From: Niastella koreensis GR20-10 | GTDB lineage: Bacteria > Bacteroidota > Bacteroidia > Chitinophagales > Chitinophagaceae | Length of the DNA: 64,000 nucleotides | Assembly (NCBI RefSeq): GCF_000246855.1 | Contig: NC_016609.1 | Span: 372,001 to 436,000 of the forward strand | Direction of reading: 5' to 3' | In this document: positions 35,213 through 44,811 of the stretch, piece by piece | Numbering within the stretch: position 1 is the stretch's first letter | Layout of the letters: every line of letters starts with the position of its first letter | Made by a program: the position numbers and the translations under genes | The notes under the pieces: model-generated | Seen by the model: the letters and a program-made list of their open reading frames with translations, nothing else | Told to the model about the DNA's origin: nothing | Database searches by the model: none

Positions 35213-36593
35213 ATAAAAGTATGCCGCTTAGGAATAAATAAGCCACAGAGAAGTAAATAACCAGTCCGGTTACATCCACCAGGGTGGCCACAAATGGAGC
35301 GGAAGATGTAGCAGGGTCTGCACCTAATTTTTTTAAGATAATGGGCAGCATGGAGCCCGATACGGTTCCCCACAGCACAACGCCTATTAATGAAAAGCCT
35401 ACTGTACAACCCATTAGCACTGTGTGTGTACCGTAAGTATGAAAAATACTGTTCCATAAAACCACCCGGATGAAACCAATAAGCCCCAGAATGGTGCCCA
35501 GCAGCAAGCCGGAAATGATTTCCCGGCGCAGTACCCGCCACCATTCTGAAATGGTAATTTCACCCACGGCCATTGCCTGTATAATAAGGGTGGATGCCTG
35601 CGACCCGCTGTTACCACCGCTGGAAATAATAAGGGGAACAAACAGGGCCAGCACCACGGCTTTGGCAATTTCCTCTTCAAAATAGCCCATGGCGGTAGCG
35701 GTTAGCATTTCGCCCAGGAACAGCACGATGAGCCAAACCACCCGTTTTTTAAACAGTTTAATGATGGGCATCTCCAGGTAGGGTTCATCCAACGCTTCGG
35801 TACCCCCGATCTTTTGAATGTCTTCACTGAACTCTTCGTTGGCCACCCACAGTACGTCGTCGATGGTCACAATGCCCAGCAGGATGTTTTTATCGTCAAC
35901 CACCGGCAGGGCCACCCGGTTATTCATTTTAAAGATCTGGTTGGCCACCTCCTGGTCGTCGTTTACGTTCAGGGTTATATAACGGTTATCGATAATTTCC
36001 TCCACCAATTTTTGCGGGTTGGCCAGAATGATCTCACGGATCCGGACATCATCCACAAATTCACCGCGGTCGTTCACCACATAGATCACATCGATGGTTT
36101 CACTGTCTTTACCCACTTCGCGGATGTGGTCCAGCACTTCCTGCAAGGTCCAGTCAATACCCACCGCAATATAATCGGGGGTCATCAGGCGGCCCACGCT
36201 GCTTTCGGGGTAGCCGAGCAGCGACAGGGTTACCCGGCGTTCGTCGGGGTCAAGCAGTTTAATAAGCTCCTTTACCACCTCGCTGGGCAGTTCTTCCAGG
36301 AAAGAAGTGCGGTCATCCGCCGGTAGTTCGTTCAGCAGTTCGGCCGTTTTAAAGGGGGGTAAACCCTGGATGACTTCTTTCTGAACCGGCAGGTCAAGGA
36401 TCTTGAACACGCTGGAGGCCCGGTGGATACTCATATTGCCAATGATCTGGCTCGAATAATCCGGGAACTCGTATATGAGCTCGGCTACATCGCTGATGTT
36501 CTGATCGTTCAGAAACTCCCGCATTTGTAACCGGTCTTCCTGCTCTATCAGGTGCAGGAACTGCTCTTTGGCGTTTTCAATTTCCATGCTCAT
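35211..36593 (-). CDS. mgtE: Magnesium transporter MgtE
   Basis: About 460 residues. The MgtE N-domain (about 25-130) is followed by two CBS domains (about 140-260) that sense cytoplasmic Mg2+, then five membrane helices (about 290-455) with the pore segment including SSGGNSGSQAS. The start MSMEIENAKEQF at 36593 is chosen; a longer reading frame upstream translates word-repeat DNA. It diverges from the SET gene. Confidence 0.95.
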   Translation of the reverse strand: MSMEIENAKEQFLHLIEQEDRLQMREFLNDQNISDVAELIYEFPDYSSQIIGNMSIHRASSVFKILDLPVQKEVIQGLPPFKTAELLNELPADDRTSFLEELPSEVVKELIKLLDPDERRVTLSLLGYPESSVGRLMTPDYIAVGIDWTLQEVLDHIREVGKDSETIDVIYVVNDRGEFVDDVRIREIILANPQKLVEEIIDNRYITLNVNDDQEVANQIFKMNNRVALPVVDDKNILLGIVTIDDVLWVANEEFSEDIQKIGGTEALDEPYLEMPIIKLFKKRVVWLIVLFLGEMLTATAMGYFEEEIAKAVVLALFVPLIISSGGNSGSQASTLIIQAMAVGEITISEWWRVLRREIISGLLLGTILGLIGFIRVVLWNSIFHTYGTHTVLMGCTVGFSLIGVVLWGTVSGSMLPIILKKLGADPATSSAPFVATLVDVTGLVIYFSVAYLFLSGILL

Positions 36594-36776
36594 GGGCCCA
36601 AATTTAAACCAATAGGCAATAGACAATATGCAATTGGCAATAATTTCCTGTTTTGTATCAGCATGCCTGTTGTCGAACACTCCGCAATTCGCGAACTCTT
36701 GCTTATTCGCCATTGCCAATTGTCAATTGTTAGGCCGGTTCGCAGTATCTTGTACCACTTTCAAACAAAAATTTAC

Positions 36777-37160
36777 ATGATATTACCTTGCCTGTTCATA
36801 GCGCCCACGAAGGAAATGGGGCGGGGCGTATTTACCTCAGAAAAGCTGAAAAACGGAACTGTTATTGAAATCGCACCGGTGATCGTAATGAGCCAGAAGG
36901 ACAGGGTGCTGATAGATCAGACCTTACTGCACGATTATATTTTTGAATGGGGCGATCAACAGAACCAGTGCTGCATGGCCCTGGGTTATGTGCCCGTGTA
37001 TAACCATTCCTATAAATCGAACTGTGAATACGAAATGGATTACGACAACCACACCATTGCCATAAAAACCGTACGGGACATCAAAAAAGGCGAGGAGTTA
37101 TATATTAATTATAACGGCACCTGGAACGATGAAAAAAAGCTGTGGTTCGAGGCTAAATAA
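36777..37160 (+). CDS. SET-domain protein
   Basis: A 127-residue stand-alone SET domain. Visible motifs are GRGVFTSEKLKNGTVIEIAP at the N-terminus, YVPVYNHSYKSNCEY (the NHS pseudoknot motif) and the KKGEELYINYNGTW end. SET domains methylate lysines; bacterial single-domain members have few known substrates. ATG at 36777 is the start; longer versions run into the word repeats between it and mgtE. Confidence 0.9.
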   Translation: MILPCLFIAPTKEMGRGVFTSEKLKNGTVIEIAPVIVMSQKDRVLIDQTLLHDYIFEWGDQQNQCCMALGYVPVYNHSYKSNCEYEMDYDNHTIAIKTVRDIKKGEELYINYNGTWNDEKKLWFEAK

Positions 37161-37187
37161 AAAATCCCCCGATGTGCATCGGGGGAG
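37155..37187 (-). terminator. Terminator for the beta-barrel gene
   Basis: Stem TCCCCCGAT / ATCGGGGGA with a four-base loop. On the minus strand it is followed by six T residues. It sits just after the SET stop codon and may also stop that transcript. Confidence 0.8.
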
Positions 37188-37230
37188 CTGAACTGGTGTT
37201 AGTTGTAAAAGTGTGTCCAAATAGACTATG

Positions 37231-38802
37231 CTATTTATTGTTGTCTGATCTTTTCGATTGGAGGAAAGGTTTATACTTCAGGGTAAATAAAATACCATAA
37301 CTGTTCATCCGCATATTGCCCAAGCCCAGGTCTTTTAATGGTATTTTCAAATAAGGTTCAGCCTGTAAAGAGAATCGTTTGCCCAGTGAACGTTCCATCC
37401 CTACCGACAGGTTCAGGATAGAGAACAGGTAGGTGGAGTTGGTATTATTGCTTAACGGCATCGGGTAAGTACTCCCATTCCATCTGTAATAAACGTCATA
37501 ATCTTCTTTATCCATCAGGTAGGTGGAAAGGCCGGTGCTGGCAAACCAACGCCGTTTGTTGTTAAAGGAAAAATCGTAACGCACATTTACCGGGAATTCC
37601 CACATAGCACAGTTGCCTTCTACCTTGCTTAGGTTTCTGTTAGGCCATGGGTTTTCTTTATAGTTGAAATGCGAACTATCGGTTTTGTAGAACTTTTTAG
37701 TGTAAATAGCGCCCACATTTACCGACCAGCGGTCATTGAACCGGTAACCCACCTGTACGCCAAAATTATAACCGGGTTTGTACAACGGGCCAAAGGATAC
37801 CGCGCTCATATCCGGACCAACAATTACCCCAAATTCCAAAGGCTGTTTTACTTTATCATTCTTCTTCTTTTCCTTAGCCTTAGCCATGTTTTTGGTAGAA
37901 TCAACGGCCTGCGTGGTGGCAGCTGGCTTGTTTTTCACGGAGTCAGTCTGCGTGGCAGTGTTTGGTTGAACCTTAGCTACCTCACTATTCGTTTCAACAG
38001 GTTGCCCGGTTGTTGCCCGTTCGGCAGTGGTGGTATTGTTTTCAGTTCCGGATGTACCGGTAGCATTTTTATCAGGTACTGCTGAGGTTACCTGGTTATT
38101 ATAATCGCCGCTGGTGCCGGAGCGTTTGCCTTTTTGTTTGGCCGGTTTATATCCCTGGTTTGAACCGGCGCCAGTCGCTATGGTGGCATAGTTCAATGTG
38201 GCAGGCGCTTTTTGAATGCGTACCCGGCCCGCTTTTGCCCCCTTAGTAGCGGTAACGGTAGTTTTTTCAACCGGTTGGGTTACTACCCCTTTGTTGGTGG
38301 CGGTTACCGTTGTAGCGGTCACCGGCTCATTAATGGCTGGTTTGCCAGGGTTGCTGCCCGGTGTGGTGTTGGGTGCACCGGCAATTGATTGCTGGTTGTT
38401 GCCTGCAGGCAATTGCTTTCCGTTGGTAGCCGAGGTTACCGGCGTTTCGTTGTTGTTGGCGCCCGAAACGGTTTTAGTTTGGGTAGAGTAGGGTGTACGG
38501 CTGTCGGCCGTTTGATTTTCTGGTAAAGCAGTTGTTTTGTCAACAGATGTAACAGCGCTGGTAGCGTTTTGGGCCAGTGGGTTAACTGGTTGATGACGTA
38601 AAATGGCTGTTAACGCGCCGCCGGTAGCAACGGTGATGAAAAACAGCCAGAATAGGAAGCGACGCCGCTTTTTCTCCTGCGGCAGTTCCTTGTCGAGGCG
38701 CTGTTCCAGATGATCCCACCCGGAAGCACCCGCTTCCACCTCGAAGAGCTCAGCTGCTTCGCGGCTTAAATGGTCTAGGTTATCGTCATCTAGGGGATAC
38801 AT
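37231..38802 (-). CDS. Membrane-anchored outer-membrane beta-barrel protein
   Basis: 523 residues with three parts. An acidic N-terminus (1-45, including GWDHLEQRLDKELP) precedes a basic patch and one membrane helix (about 50-66). A long Thr/Asn/Ala/Gln-rich linker follows (about 70-320). The last 200 residues form a PorT-like/OMP_b-brl beta-barrel (LEFGVIVGPDMSAVSFG ... YGILFTLKYKPF). The N-terminus resembles the cytoplasmic part of anti-sigma factors, and the start overlaps the ECF sigma gene by 17 bases. A protein reaching from cytoplasm to outer membrane is implied. Confidence 0.8.
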   Translation of the reverse strand: MYPLDDDNLDHLSREAAELFEVEAGASGWDHLEQRLDKELPQEKKRRRFLFWLFFITVATGGALTAILRHQPVNPLAQNATSAVTSVDKTTALPENQTADSRTPYSTQTKTVSGANNNETPVTSATNGKQLPAGNNQQSIAGAPNTTPGSNPGKPAINEPVTATTVTATNKGVVTQPVEKTTVTATKGAKAGRVRIQKAPATLNYATIATGAGSNQGYKPAKQKGKRSGTSGDYNNQVTSAVPDKNATGTSGTENNTTTAERATTGQPVETNSEVAKVQPNTATQTDSVKNKPAATTQAVDSTKNMAKAKEKKKNDKVKQPLEFGVIVGPDMSAVSFGPLYKPGYNFGVQVGYRFNDRWSVNVGAIYTKKFYKTDSSHFNYKENPWPNRNLSKVEGNCAMWEFPVNVRYDFSFNNKRRWFASTGLSTYLMDKEDYDVYYRWNGSTYPMPLSNNTNSTYLFSILNLSVGMERSLGKRFSLQAEPYLKIPLKDLGLGNMRMNSYGILFTLKYKPFLQSKRSDNNK

Positions 38803-39373
38803 ACGCTTTAATGATATTTTTGTTCTGCAAAAGTTTTCTCAGGTTGTCCCTGGCTTTTGATAAATTGGATTTAGAGGCGCCCACTGAAATGCCCAGTGTT
38901 TGCGAAATTTCTTCATGGCTAAGCCCTTCAATTACGAACAGGTTAAAAACCGCCCGGTATGCCGGCGATAACATCCGGATAGATTCAATTATCTCTTTGT
39001 AGGATAACATATCAATACCGGTTTCGCCCTGATCAGCAATGGTTTCCGATTCATGCGTAAGCACATGTCCGTTCACTGATGAATTGGTCTTCCGGTAATG
39101 GTCTATGCACGTATTTATCAGTATTCGTTTGAACCAACCCTTGAGGGAAAGTAAGGTATCCTCCTGCCTGGTTTCATCAAATTGGTGAATGTTCTTAAAC
39201 AACTTTACAAACCCTTCATTCACAATCTCTTCGCATTCTTCCATGGCGTTGGTATACCGGTAACATATCTTCATGGCAAACCCACGGAGCAAATTATATA
39301 GCTCCTTCTGGCTGTTTCGCTCGTTTTTGCGACAGCCACTCAACAATGAGGAAATGTTCGAGTTATCTAGCAA
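38786..39373 (-). CDS. ECF RNA polymerase sigma factor
   Basis: A 195-residue sigma-70 factor of the ECF group. Region 2 is seen at ELYNLLRGFAMKICYRY and LLSLKGWFKRILINTCID, region 4 at LSPAYRAVFNLFVIEGLSHEEISQTLGI with the HTH. It probably controls an envelope gene set. The 3' end overlaps the next gene, whose N-terminus looks like an anti-sigma domain, so the two are likely translationally coupled partners. Confidence 0.93.
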   Translation of the reverse strand: MLDNSNISSLLSGCRKNERNSQKELYNLLRGFAMKICYRYTNAMEECEEIVNEGFVKLFKNIHQFDETRQEDTLLSLKGWFKRILINTCIDHYRKTNSSVNGHVLTHESETIADQGETGIDMLSYKEIIESIRMLSPAYRAVFNLFVIEGLSHEEISQTLGISVGASKSNLSKARDNLRKLLQNKNIIKAYVSPR

Positions 39374-39499
39374 GGGTGTTGGTTTGCGGGAATGTTACTT
39401 TGCTAACTAATTGTTTTTCATAACTCAATCCCTATTACGAGGGATTAGGTTACCTGGTTGCCTTGTCTTGTAAAATATTTCCGAATGCAAGTTAATACC

Positions 39500-39665
39500 G
39501 AATCGTGAAACGTGAAAGGGCTCGCGTAAGCCGGCAATCGTGAATCGGCAATCCCCGACAAGTCGGGGCAGGCTGGCAATCCGCGTCGCGGCCTTCCTTT
39601 ATCAATGCTATCAACCCTGTCAACCTGTTAACCTGTCAACGTGTTCACTCGTCAACTGGTCAACT
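39500..39665. repeat. Mixed word-repeat tract
   Basis: The gap between the DUF4403 and sigma genes holds CGTGAAACGTGAAAG, GGCAATCGTGAATCGGCAATC, a CCCCGACAAGTCGGGG hairpin and GTCAACCTGTTAACCTGTCAAC words. The first three also occur inside trpG (59425-59565). No gene is seen. Confidence 0.6.
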
Positions 39666-39670
39666 GCTCA

Positions 39671-41092
39671 CTACTTCTTCATCATACTAACCGGTGGCTG
39701 CCCAACGAACATAAGAGTACCCCGGATGTAGGCCTGCACCTGGATGTAATCTTTTTGCGGAAGCAATCCCATCAGGCGAAACTCCTGGAAGGTGCCGGTA
39801 CTGCTCATCCAGGGGGTTATTTGCTGGCTTAGCCGTGCTTCAATCACTTTTTTGTTTTTTTCAATAAGTGCGGCAATATCCAGCACCGACTGGTTGGCGA
39901 GCGATTTCATTATTTTTTTACGAAACAGGGCCTTGGCAATATTCACCATCATGTCCTTGGTGTCCAGCGCAAAGGTTACATCGGGCATGGAAAGAACCTG
40001 TTTTTCTGCATCCAGCTGGGGAGTGCCTTTCAGGTGCAGCACACCTTTGCGGTTACCGGTAAAGGAAACATCTACCTGTATTTTACCATCGTTGGTACCG
40101 TTTACATTCACGTCTTTTATCACAAACGTGCGGCCTTCCACTTCAAATGGTTTGTTCACCAAACTGTCGGTCATCAGTTTGTTGAAGAAACTGTATTGGT
40201 ATACGGCATCGAGATAAGTATTGATGCCGGTTGAGTATTGCGAACTGCTGATGGGAGGCAGAGCGGCGTGTGTAACCAGCCGCTGGCTGTCTGAAGCAAA
40301 TTTTGGTTCCCCTCTGTAGCCAATAGAAAAATACAACGTATCGCGATAGACATTGAAATTGCTTACCCGCAGTTCGGTTGGGTTCAGGTTTAAAAAACCA
40401 TAGGTGCTGATGGGGATCACCCGGCTGCCGCCACTGCGCCACTGACGCAGCATGGCGTTGTTATTAAGGGTTTGAACAAATTTGTCGAACGAACCGCAGG
40501 TGCTTTCGACCGACGCCTTGATGCTGTCCATAATTTCATTGGTGAGGTCGTTTTGCATCATGGTCACCTGGCATTTATCTACCGCATTTATTTTATCCAG
40601 TTTGGTACTGGTAAGCAACTGGTGATTAGGCAATAAGGTGAGGGTTGAACTGATGTTGAGATCAACCCGGCGCAGCGCCTCGCTTCCAAAACCGCAGCTG
40701 CCGCTTACCCAGGGCGATACCTGTTTGTCCATCGCGCATACGGCTTTGCTGCCGGCGATCTGGTAATTGCCGCGAAAACCGATGGTTACCTTATTGTTAA
40801 CGCAGCCAAATGTAAAGGGCGAGCGTACAAACCGGAATTTATAACGGAAATCACAACCCGATTGCGTGTAATCGGGCCATTTATCGTTGGTGAATACTTT
40901 GGGGCTGCTGGAGTCCATCATCGCCAGCAATGGCTTCATGTATATTTTGAAGGGAATATTAATGATGGAACCAGGCATAGCAGGCAACAACCGGGCAGGC
41001 GTTTCGGCCGCGGGTTGAATGGTTACTTTTTTGCTGCTGTTACAGGCTGAGATACAAATCAGTAAGGCCAATAGGCCAGGGACATGTTTCAT
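39671..41092 (-). CDS. DUF4403 family lipoprotein
   Basis: A 473-residue protein with a lipoprotein signal peptide (lipobox ISAC, Cys17). The rest matches the DUF4403 plan: an N-terminal INIPFKIYMKPLL beta segment, repeated bactericidal/permeability-increasing-like halves and a C-terminal amphipathic part. It should be attached to a membrane facing the periplasm. The function is unknown; lipid binding is a guess from fold-type similarity. Confidence 0.8.
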   Translation of the reverse strand: MKHVPGLLALLICISACNSSKKVTIQPAAETPARLLPAMPGSIINIPFKIYMKPLLAMMDSSSPKVFTNDKWPDYTQSGCDFRYKFRFVRSPFTFGCVNNKVTIGFRGNYQIAGSKAVCAMDKQVSPWVSGSCGFGSEALRRVDLNISSTLTLLPNHQLLTSTKLDKINAVDKCQVTMMQNDLTNEIMDSIKASVESTCGSFDKFVQTLNNNAMLRQWRSGGSRVIPISTYGFLNLNPTELRVSNFNVYRDTLYFSIGYRGEPKFASDSQRLVTHAALPPISSSQYSTGINTYLDAVYQYSFFNKLMTDSLVNKPFEVEGRTFVIKDVNVNGTNDGKIQVDVSFTGNRKGVLHLKGTPQLDAEKQVLSMPDVTFALDTKDMMVNIAKALFRKKIMKSLANQSVLDIAALIEKNKKVIEARLSQQITPWMSSTGTFQEFRLMGLLPQKDYIQVQAYIRGTLMFVGQPPVSMMKK

Positions 41093-41174
41093 AGTGAAAA
41101 TACGAAGTTTCGGGTGTCAAATATAACAAACCATAAATTCAGAACTAAGAACTTAGAACTAAATTAGTGCCAAT

Positions 41175-42260
41175 ATGGGCACTTATTCAGCAGCTTATCA
41201 TACGGCAGCAGGACATTATTACCAGGCGACTGTTTTTTTGTCGCCGGTAACTATTACCATCCGCTATCGCGATGAGGAAAACCAGCAAAAGGACGTGAAC
41301 TGGCTTACAAAAGACCTGGTTGCATTTAATAAACAAATAACAGGCGGCGAATTACAATACCGGAATGCCGGCGGCGGAATAGAACGCCTGGTTATCCGCG
41401 ATCAGCAATTGGTGGATGCTTTGCAAAACGCCCTTTCGCATCATCGGGTGTTTGGTAAGGTGCACAACCGCGTGCTGGGAAATATTGGGGTAAAACTGGC
41501 GCTGATTGCCGGCATTGTTTTGTTGTTATTGCTGGGCACATACCTGTGGCTGGTCCCATATCTGGGCGAACGGATGGCCAAAGGATTTTCAAAGGAAGCA
41601 GAAATTAGTATGGGCGGGCAAATGTACCAGTCGGTAAAGCAGCAATACCACATCGACTCTCAAAAGACAGCTATCCTGAACGATTTTTATAAACAATTGC
41701 ATTACGATATAGGGTACCCGGTTAACATTACCGTGGTACAATCGAATGAAGTAAATGCCTTTGCCATTCCCGGCGGGCATATTGTGGTGTACGATGCCAT
41801 TCTTGACCAAATGAAAACGCCGGAAGAACTGGCGGCCTTACTGGGGCATGAAGCTTCGCATATTGCCCTGCGCCATTCGCTGCGGAATATCTTTCGCAGT
41901 ATGGCCCGGCAGTTATTCATTTCAATAATTGTAGGGGATCACTCAAACGTTGCTACCGCAGTGGTTAATAATGCCGATGCATTAAAGGGACTTCAATATT
42001 CGCGGGCCCTGGAAACCGAAGCGGATGACAATGGCCTGCAATTAATGCAAAAAAGCGCCATTAACCCGCAGGGCATGATGCGCCTGATGCAGATGCTGCA
42101 AAAGGAAAGCGGCAGCGGCGGTGAACCTGCTGCCTTTTTGAGCACCCACCCGGTATTCAAAGACCGGATTGAAAATATTGAAACGCAGTTACAAAAATTA
42201 CCGCCGGTAACTACCGCCAATGACAGTTTGAAAAAAATCTTTCATTCCATTTACGAGTAG
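41175..42260 (+). CDS. M48-family metallopeptidase
   Basis: A 361-residue zinc protease. The N-terminal 100 residues are a beta-rich domain, followed by a membrane helix (about 110-132) and the M48 catalytic domain with HEASH (zinc ligands) and the third ligand Glu in ALETEADDNG. It resembles Oma1/BepA/LoiP-type envelope quality-control proteases. Topology suggests the catalytic part is outside the inner membrane. It is convergent with the bestrophin gene, whose stop codon is two bases away. Confidence 0.9.
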   Translation: MGTYSAAYHTAAGHYYQATVFLSPVTITIRYRDEENQQKDVNWLTKDLVAFNKQITGGELQYRNAGGGIERLVIRDQQLVDALQNALSHHRVFGKVHNRVLGNIGVKLALIAGIVLLLLLGTYLWLVPYLGERMAKGFSKEAEISMGGQMYQSVKQQYHIDSQKTAILNDFYKQLHYDIGYPVNITVVQSNEVNAFAIPGGHIVVYDAILDQMKTPEELAALLGHEASHIALRHSLRNIFRSMARQLFISIIVGDHSNVATAVVNNADALKGLQYSRALETEADDNGLQLMQKSAINPQGMMRLMQMLQKESGSGGEPAAFLSTHPVFKDRIENIETQLQKLPPVTTANDSLKKIFHSIYE

Positions 42261-42262
42261 GC

Positions 42263-43144
42263 TTACCCTATAATTTCAGCTACGTGTTTTTTGATGTTGG
42301 AAGCCATCTTGTTCATGGGAAGGTCGTTTTCATCGCCGCCAAACGGGTCTTCAATTTCTTCAGCGATCAGCTCAAGACTGGCCAGTACGTAAAAGATAAA
42401 ACCCACTACCGGTATGGCCAGGTAACCCAGGCTGATGGCGAAGCTGAAGGGCAGCGTCATTACATAAAAGAAGATGAACTTTTTTATGAATACACTGTAC
42501 GAAAAGGGGATGGGCGTGTTTTTGATGCGTTCACAGGCGCCGCAGATATCGGTAAATGATTGCAGTTCGTTATTGAGTACGATCAGTTGATCGCCTTTTA
42601 TTTTTCCTTCTTCATACAACAGGTTCACCCGTTGAAAGATCAGCGAAGCTACCTGGTTAGGGATGTGCCGGCTGGTATCGATGGTTTTCAATTCGGGATG
42701 CTCCGTTTCATCCAGCGCCAGCCGGGTAGATTCTGCATGCAGATGGTGCGCCAGTACCGAAGCGTACAACGGAATGGCCTTTCTGAAGAACGAGCGATGA
42801 GCCATCTCTTCACCCTTCAGCATACTGTTTATTTTAATGGCCAGGTTACGGCTGTTGTTAACCAGCGAGCCCCACATTTTCCTTCCTTCCCACCAGCGGT
42901 CATACGCAGTATTGGTTCTGAATACCAGCAGCATTGAAATTACAAAGCTAAGCAGCGTGTGCATAGAGGTAATCTGCTTTACATGACTGCTTTCGCCCAG
43001 TTTGAAAATATGCAGTTCCAGTAAAAGAATAACCCAGCAGTAAAAACAAATGCCGGCAATAAGCGGCGCCAATTTGCGTAAGGTGTCGGCCTTATGAAAG
43101 CGGAAAATAAACGTAAACCAGTCTTTAGGATTGTATGTGATCAT
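42263..43144 (-). CDS. Bestrophin-family (UPF0187) membrane channel
   Basis: About 293 residues with four membrane segments (about 25-48, 60-80, 210-232, 236-258). YDRWWEGRKMWGSLVNNSRNL is the family signature, and DPFGGDENDLP is the conserved Ca-clasp-like end region. Prokaryotic bestrophins are ion channels. The chosen start MITYNPKDWF fits the family; a longer frame upstream reads word-repeat DNA. Confidence 0.92.
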   Translation of the reverse strand: MITYNPKDWFTFIFRFHKADTLRKLAPLIAGICFYCWVILLLELHIFKLGESSHVKQITSMHTLLSFVISMLLVFRTNTAYDRWWEGRKMWGSLVNNSRNLAIKINSMLKGEEMAHRSFFRKAIPLYASVLAHHLHAESTRLALDETEHPELKTIDTSRHIPNQVASLIFQRVNLLYEEGKIKGDQLIVLNNELQSFTDICGACERIKNTPIPFSYSVFIKKFIFFYVMTLPFSFAISLGYLAIPVVGFIFYVLASLELIAEEIEDPFGGDENDLPMNKMASNIKKHVAEIIG

Positions 43145-43461
43145 AGTCGGTGGTTCTGGCTGGCAAGGTACGGATTTAGTTGACCAGTTAACCGGTTGAC
43201 CAGTTAACCAGGAGGGTTGATAAGGGGGAATACAGAATATCGAATATTGAATGTCGAATATCAAATGTTGAAGTGAAGAAAACGGGTTAAAGCCTAAAGG
43301 ATATGGGCCAAAGCCAAAACCAAAACCGGAATTGTATTTGCTTTCAGCTTTAAGCCTGTATTTGCTTATAGCTTACAGCTTGTAGCTTGCAGCCTGCCTC
43401 TAAAAAAGAAAAAGGCCCCATCTAACGATGAAGCCTTTATATAAAAAACTTATTTACTTAA
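43145..43461. other. Intergenic words and terminator
   Basis: The 317-base gap carries GACCAGTTAACCGGTTGACCAG words (43180-43215), GAATATCGAATATTGAATGTC words (43230-43265) and GCTTTAAGCC/GCTTACAGCTTGTAGC words. At 43410-43440 AAAAGGC ... GCCTTT forms a hairpin with a T-run on the minus strand, probably ending the gene at 43462. No coding region is seen. Confidence 0.55.
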
Positions 43462-44811
43462 TTACTTGGGTTTCGCCCAGGCATTCGCAGGCAACGTGGG
43501 GTTGATGTCGTAAGTTTCGTAAGTGATGGTTTGTGCGTGTTTACCACTCTGCATGATCTCAGTATACGGTAACATGATACCGCCTGTTTTCTTGTAATCA
43601 GAGTAAGTAAAGGTAGTAGTGCCACTCAGCGGATCAACCATGATCAGGGCTTCCAGCTTGTTGGTTTTGTTATTGAGAATGTAACCGGCACGCATGCTGT
43701 TTACAGTTACCATTACCGACGACAGGTCGTACTGCGTGGTTTGCAGGGTAGCTGTAGATTTGTCAAGGACGCTTGACTTCAACCCTAACAAGCCACAGTA
43801 CAGGTAACGTTTCAGTTCTGTAACACGTTGGGGGCTCAGGGCAGCGTAACCATTGCCATCAAAGCTCCAGCCGCTGTTGCCTTCCATTTGCTCTAACAGA
43901 ATAACATTGCCTTGCAGCGACGATTCCAGGCGAACCACCTGTTTGGTAAAGTCGGCCCACATTGTCAGCGTAAGGTTGTTGGTGTTCATAACCGCCTTCA
44001 GTGAATTCAGGTTATCGAGGCTTTTACCGCCGTGTACCTGGTTCGCCGCTTTCATCAGGTTCATCCCGGCTTCCAGTACATCATTCGATTTGGTAGCTGT
44101 AGTTGTAACAACCGGAGCAGCCGTAGGAGCGGAAGGTTTTGCTATATCGCCATGTTTGGCCATTTCCTCTTCATCGAGGTAATAAATATCGCCATTGACA
44201 ACTATAATTTGTTTTTTGTCGGGACTGGTGAATAAGCTATAGCTGGCCGTTTTACCATTGTCATATTTCAACCCTAACTGACCCTGGTTGATGGTATAGG
44301 AACCACCATCACCGCTGTTAGTGCTGGTACCAGATACAGTGGTAAGGGTAGCTGTACGTTTAAATTTACCATCGGTAAAATAAAAGCCATCTGCTTTACC
44401 ACCTGATCTTACAAACTTGTAAAAACCATGGGGAACATCAGTAGAAATATTCAATCTTATAAAGGTAGCAGCGCCCATCTGGCCGGTTTCGCCGGTAACA
44501 CTTAACAGGATGATCTTTTCAGAACCATCATTAGTGAAATGCATTTTCAGCTGATTGCCGGTAATAGAATAAGTGCCGTCAATACGCTTTGCCCAATCGG
44601 CTTTGTCTAAACTGCTGCAGAAAGATGAATTGGGTCTGAAGTAATAGGCATAATCAGTTCTTACCATTGTACCGGCATCAGAACTCTGATCATATTCATA
44701 CGCAGTACCTGCGTATACAGCATTAATTTGTGCTAATAGGGACGAACTGGAGAACAGTAAGCATAAAAAGAAAACGCTAGTACGGATTCTCACCAAGGTG
44801 TTAAGTGTCAT
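43462..44811 (-). CDS. Exported hypothetical protein
   Basis: A 449-residue protein not recognised. A signal peptide ends at SSLLAQ (28). The N-terminal half is beta-rich (lipocalin-like look: YYFRPNSSFCSSLDKADW, GTYSITGNQLKMHF); a Pro/Ala/Thr linker near 230-245 separates it from a C-terminal half (MNLMKAANQVHGGKSL ... GTTTFTYSDYKKTGGIMLPY), the latter like outer-membrane lipoprotein-sorting or DUF4292-type folds. No catalytic motif is seen. It is transcribed alone. Confidence 0.65.
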   Translation of the reverse strand: MTLNTLVRIRTSVFFLCLLFSSSSLLAQINAVYAGTAYEYDQSSDAGTMVRTDYAYYFRPNSSFCSSLDKADWAKRIDGTYSITGNQLKMHFTNDGSEKIILLSVTGETGQMGAATFIRLNISTDVPHGFYKFVRSGGKADGFYFTDGKFKRTATLTTVSGTSTNSGDGGSYTINQGQLGLKYDNGKTASYSLFTSPDKKQIIVVNGDIYYLDEEEMAKHGDIAKPSAPTAAPVVTTTATKSNDVLEAGMNLMKAANQVHGGKSLDNLNSLKAVMNTNNLTLTMWADFTKQVVRLESSLQGNVILLEQMEGNSGWSFDGNGYAALSPQRVTELKRYLYCGLLGLKSSVLDKSTATLQTTQYDLSSVMVTVNSMRAGYILNNKTNKLEALIMVDPLSGTTTFTYSDYKKTGGIMLPYTEIMQSGKHAQTITYETYDINPTLPANAWAKPK

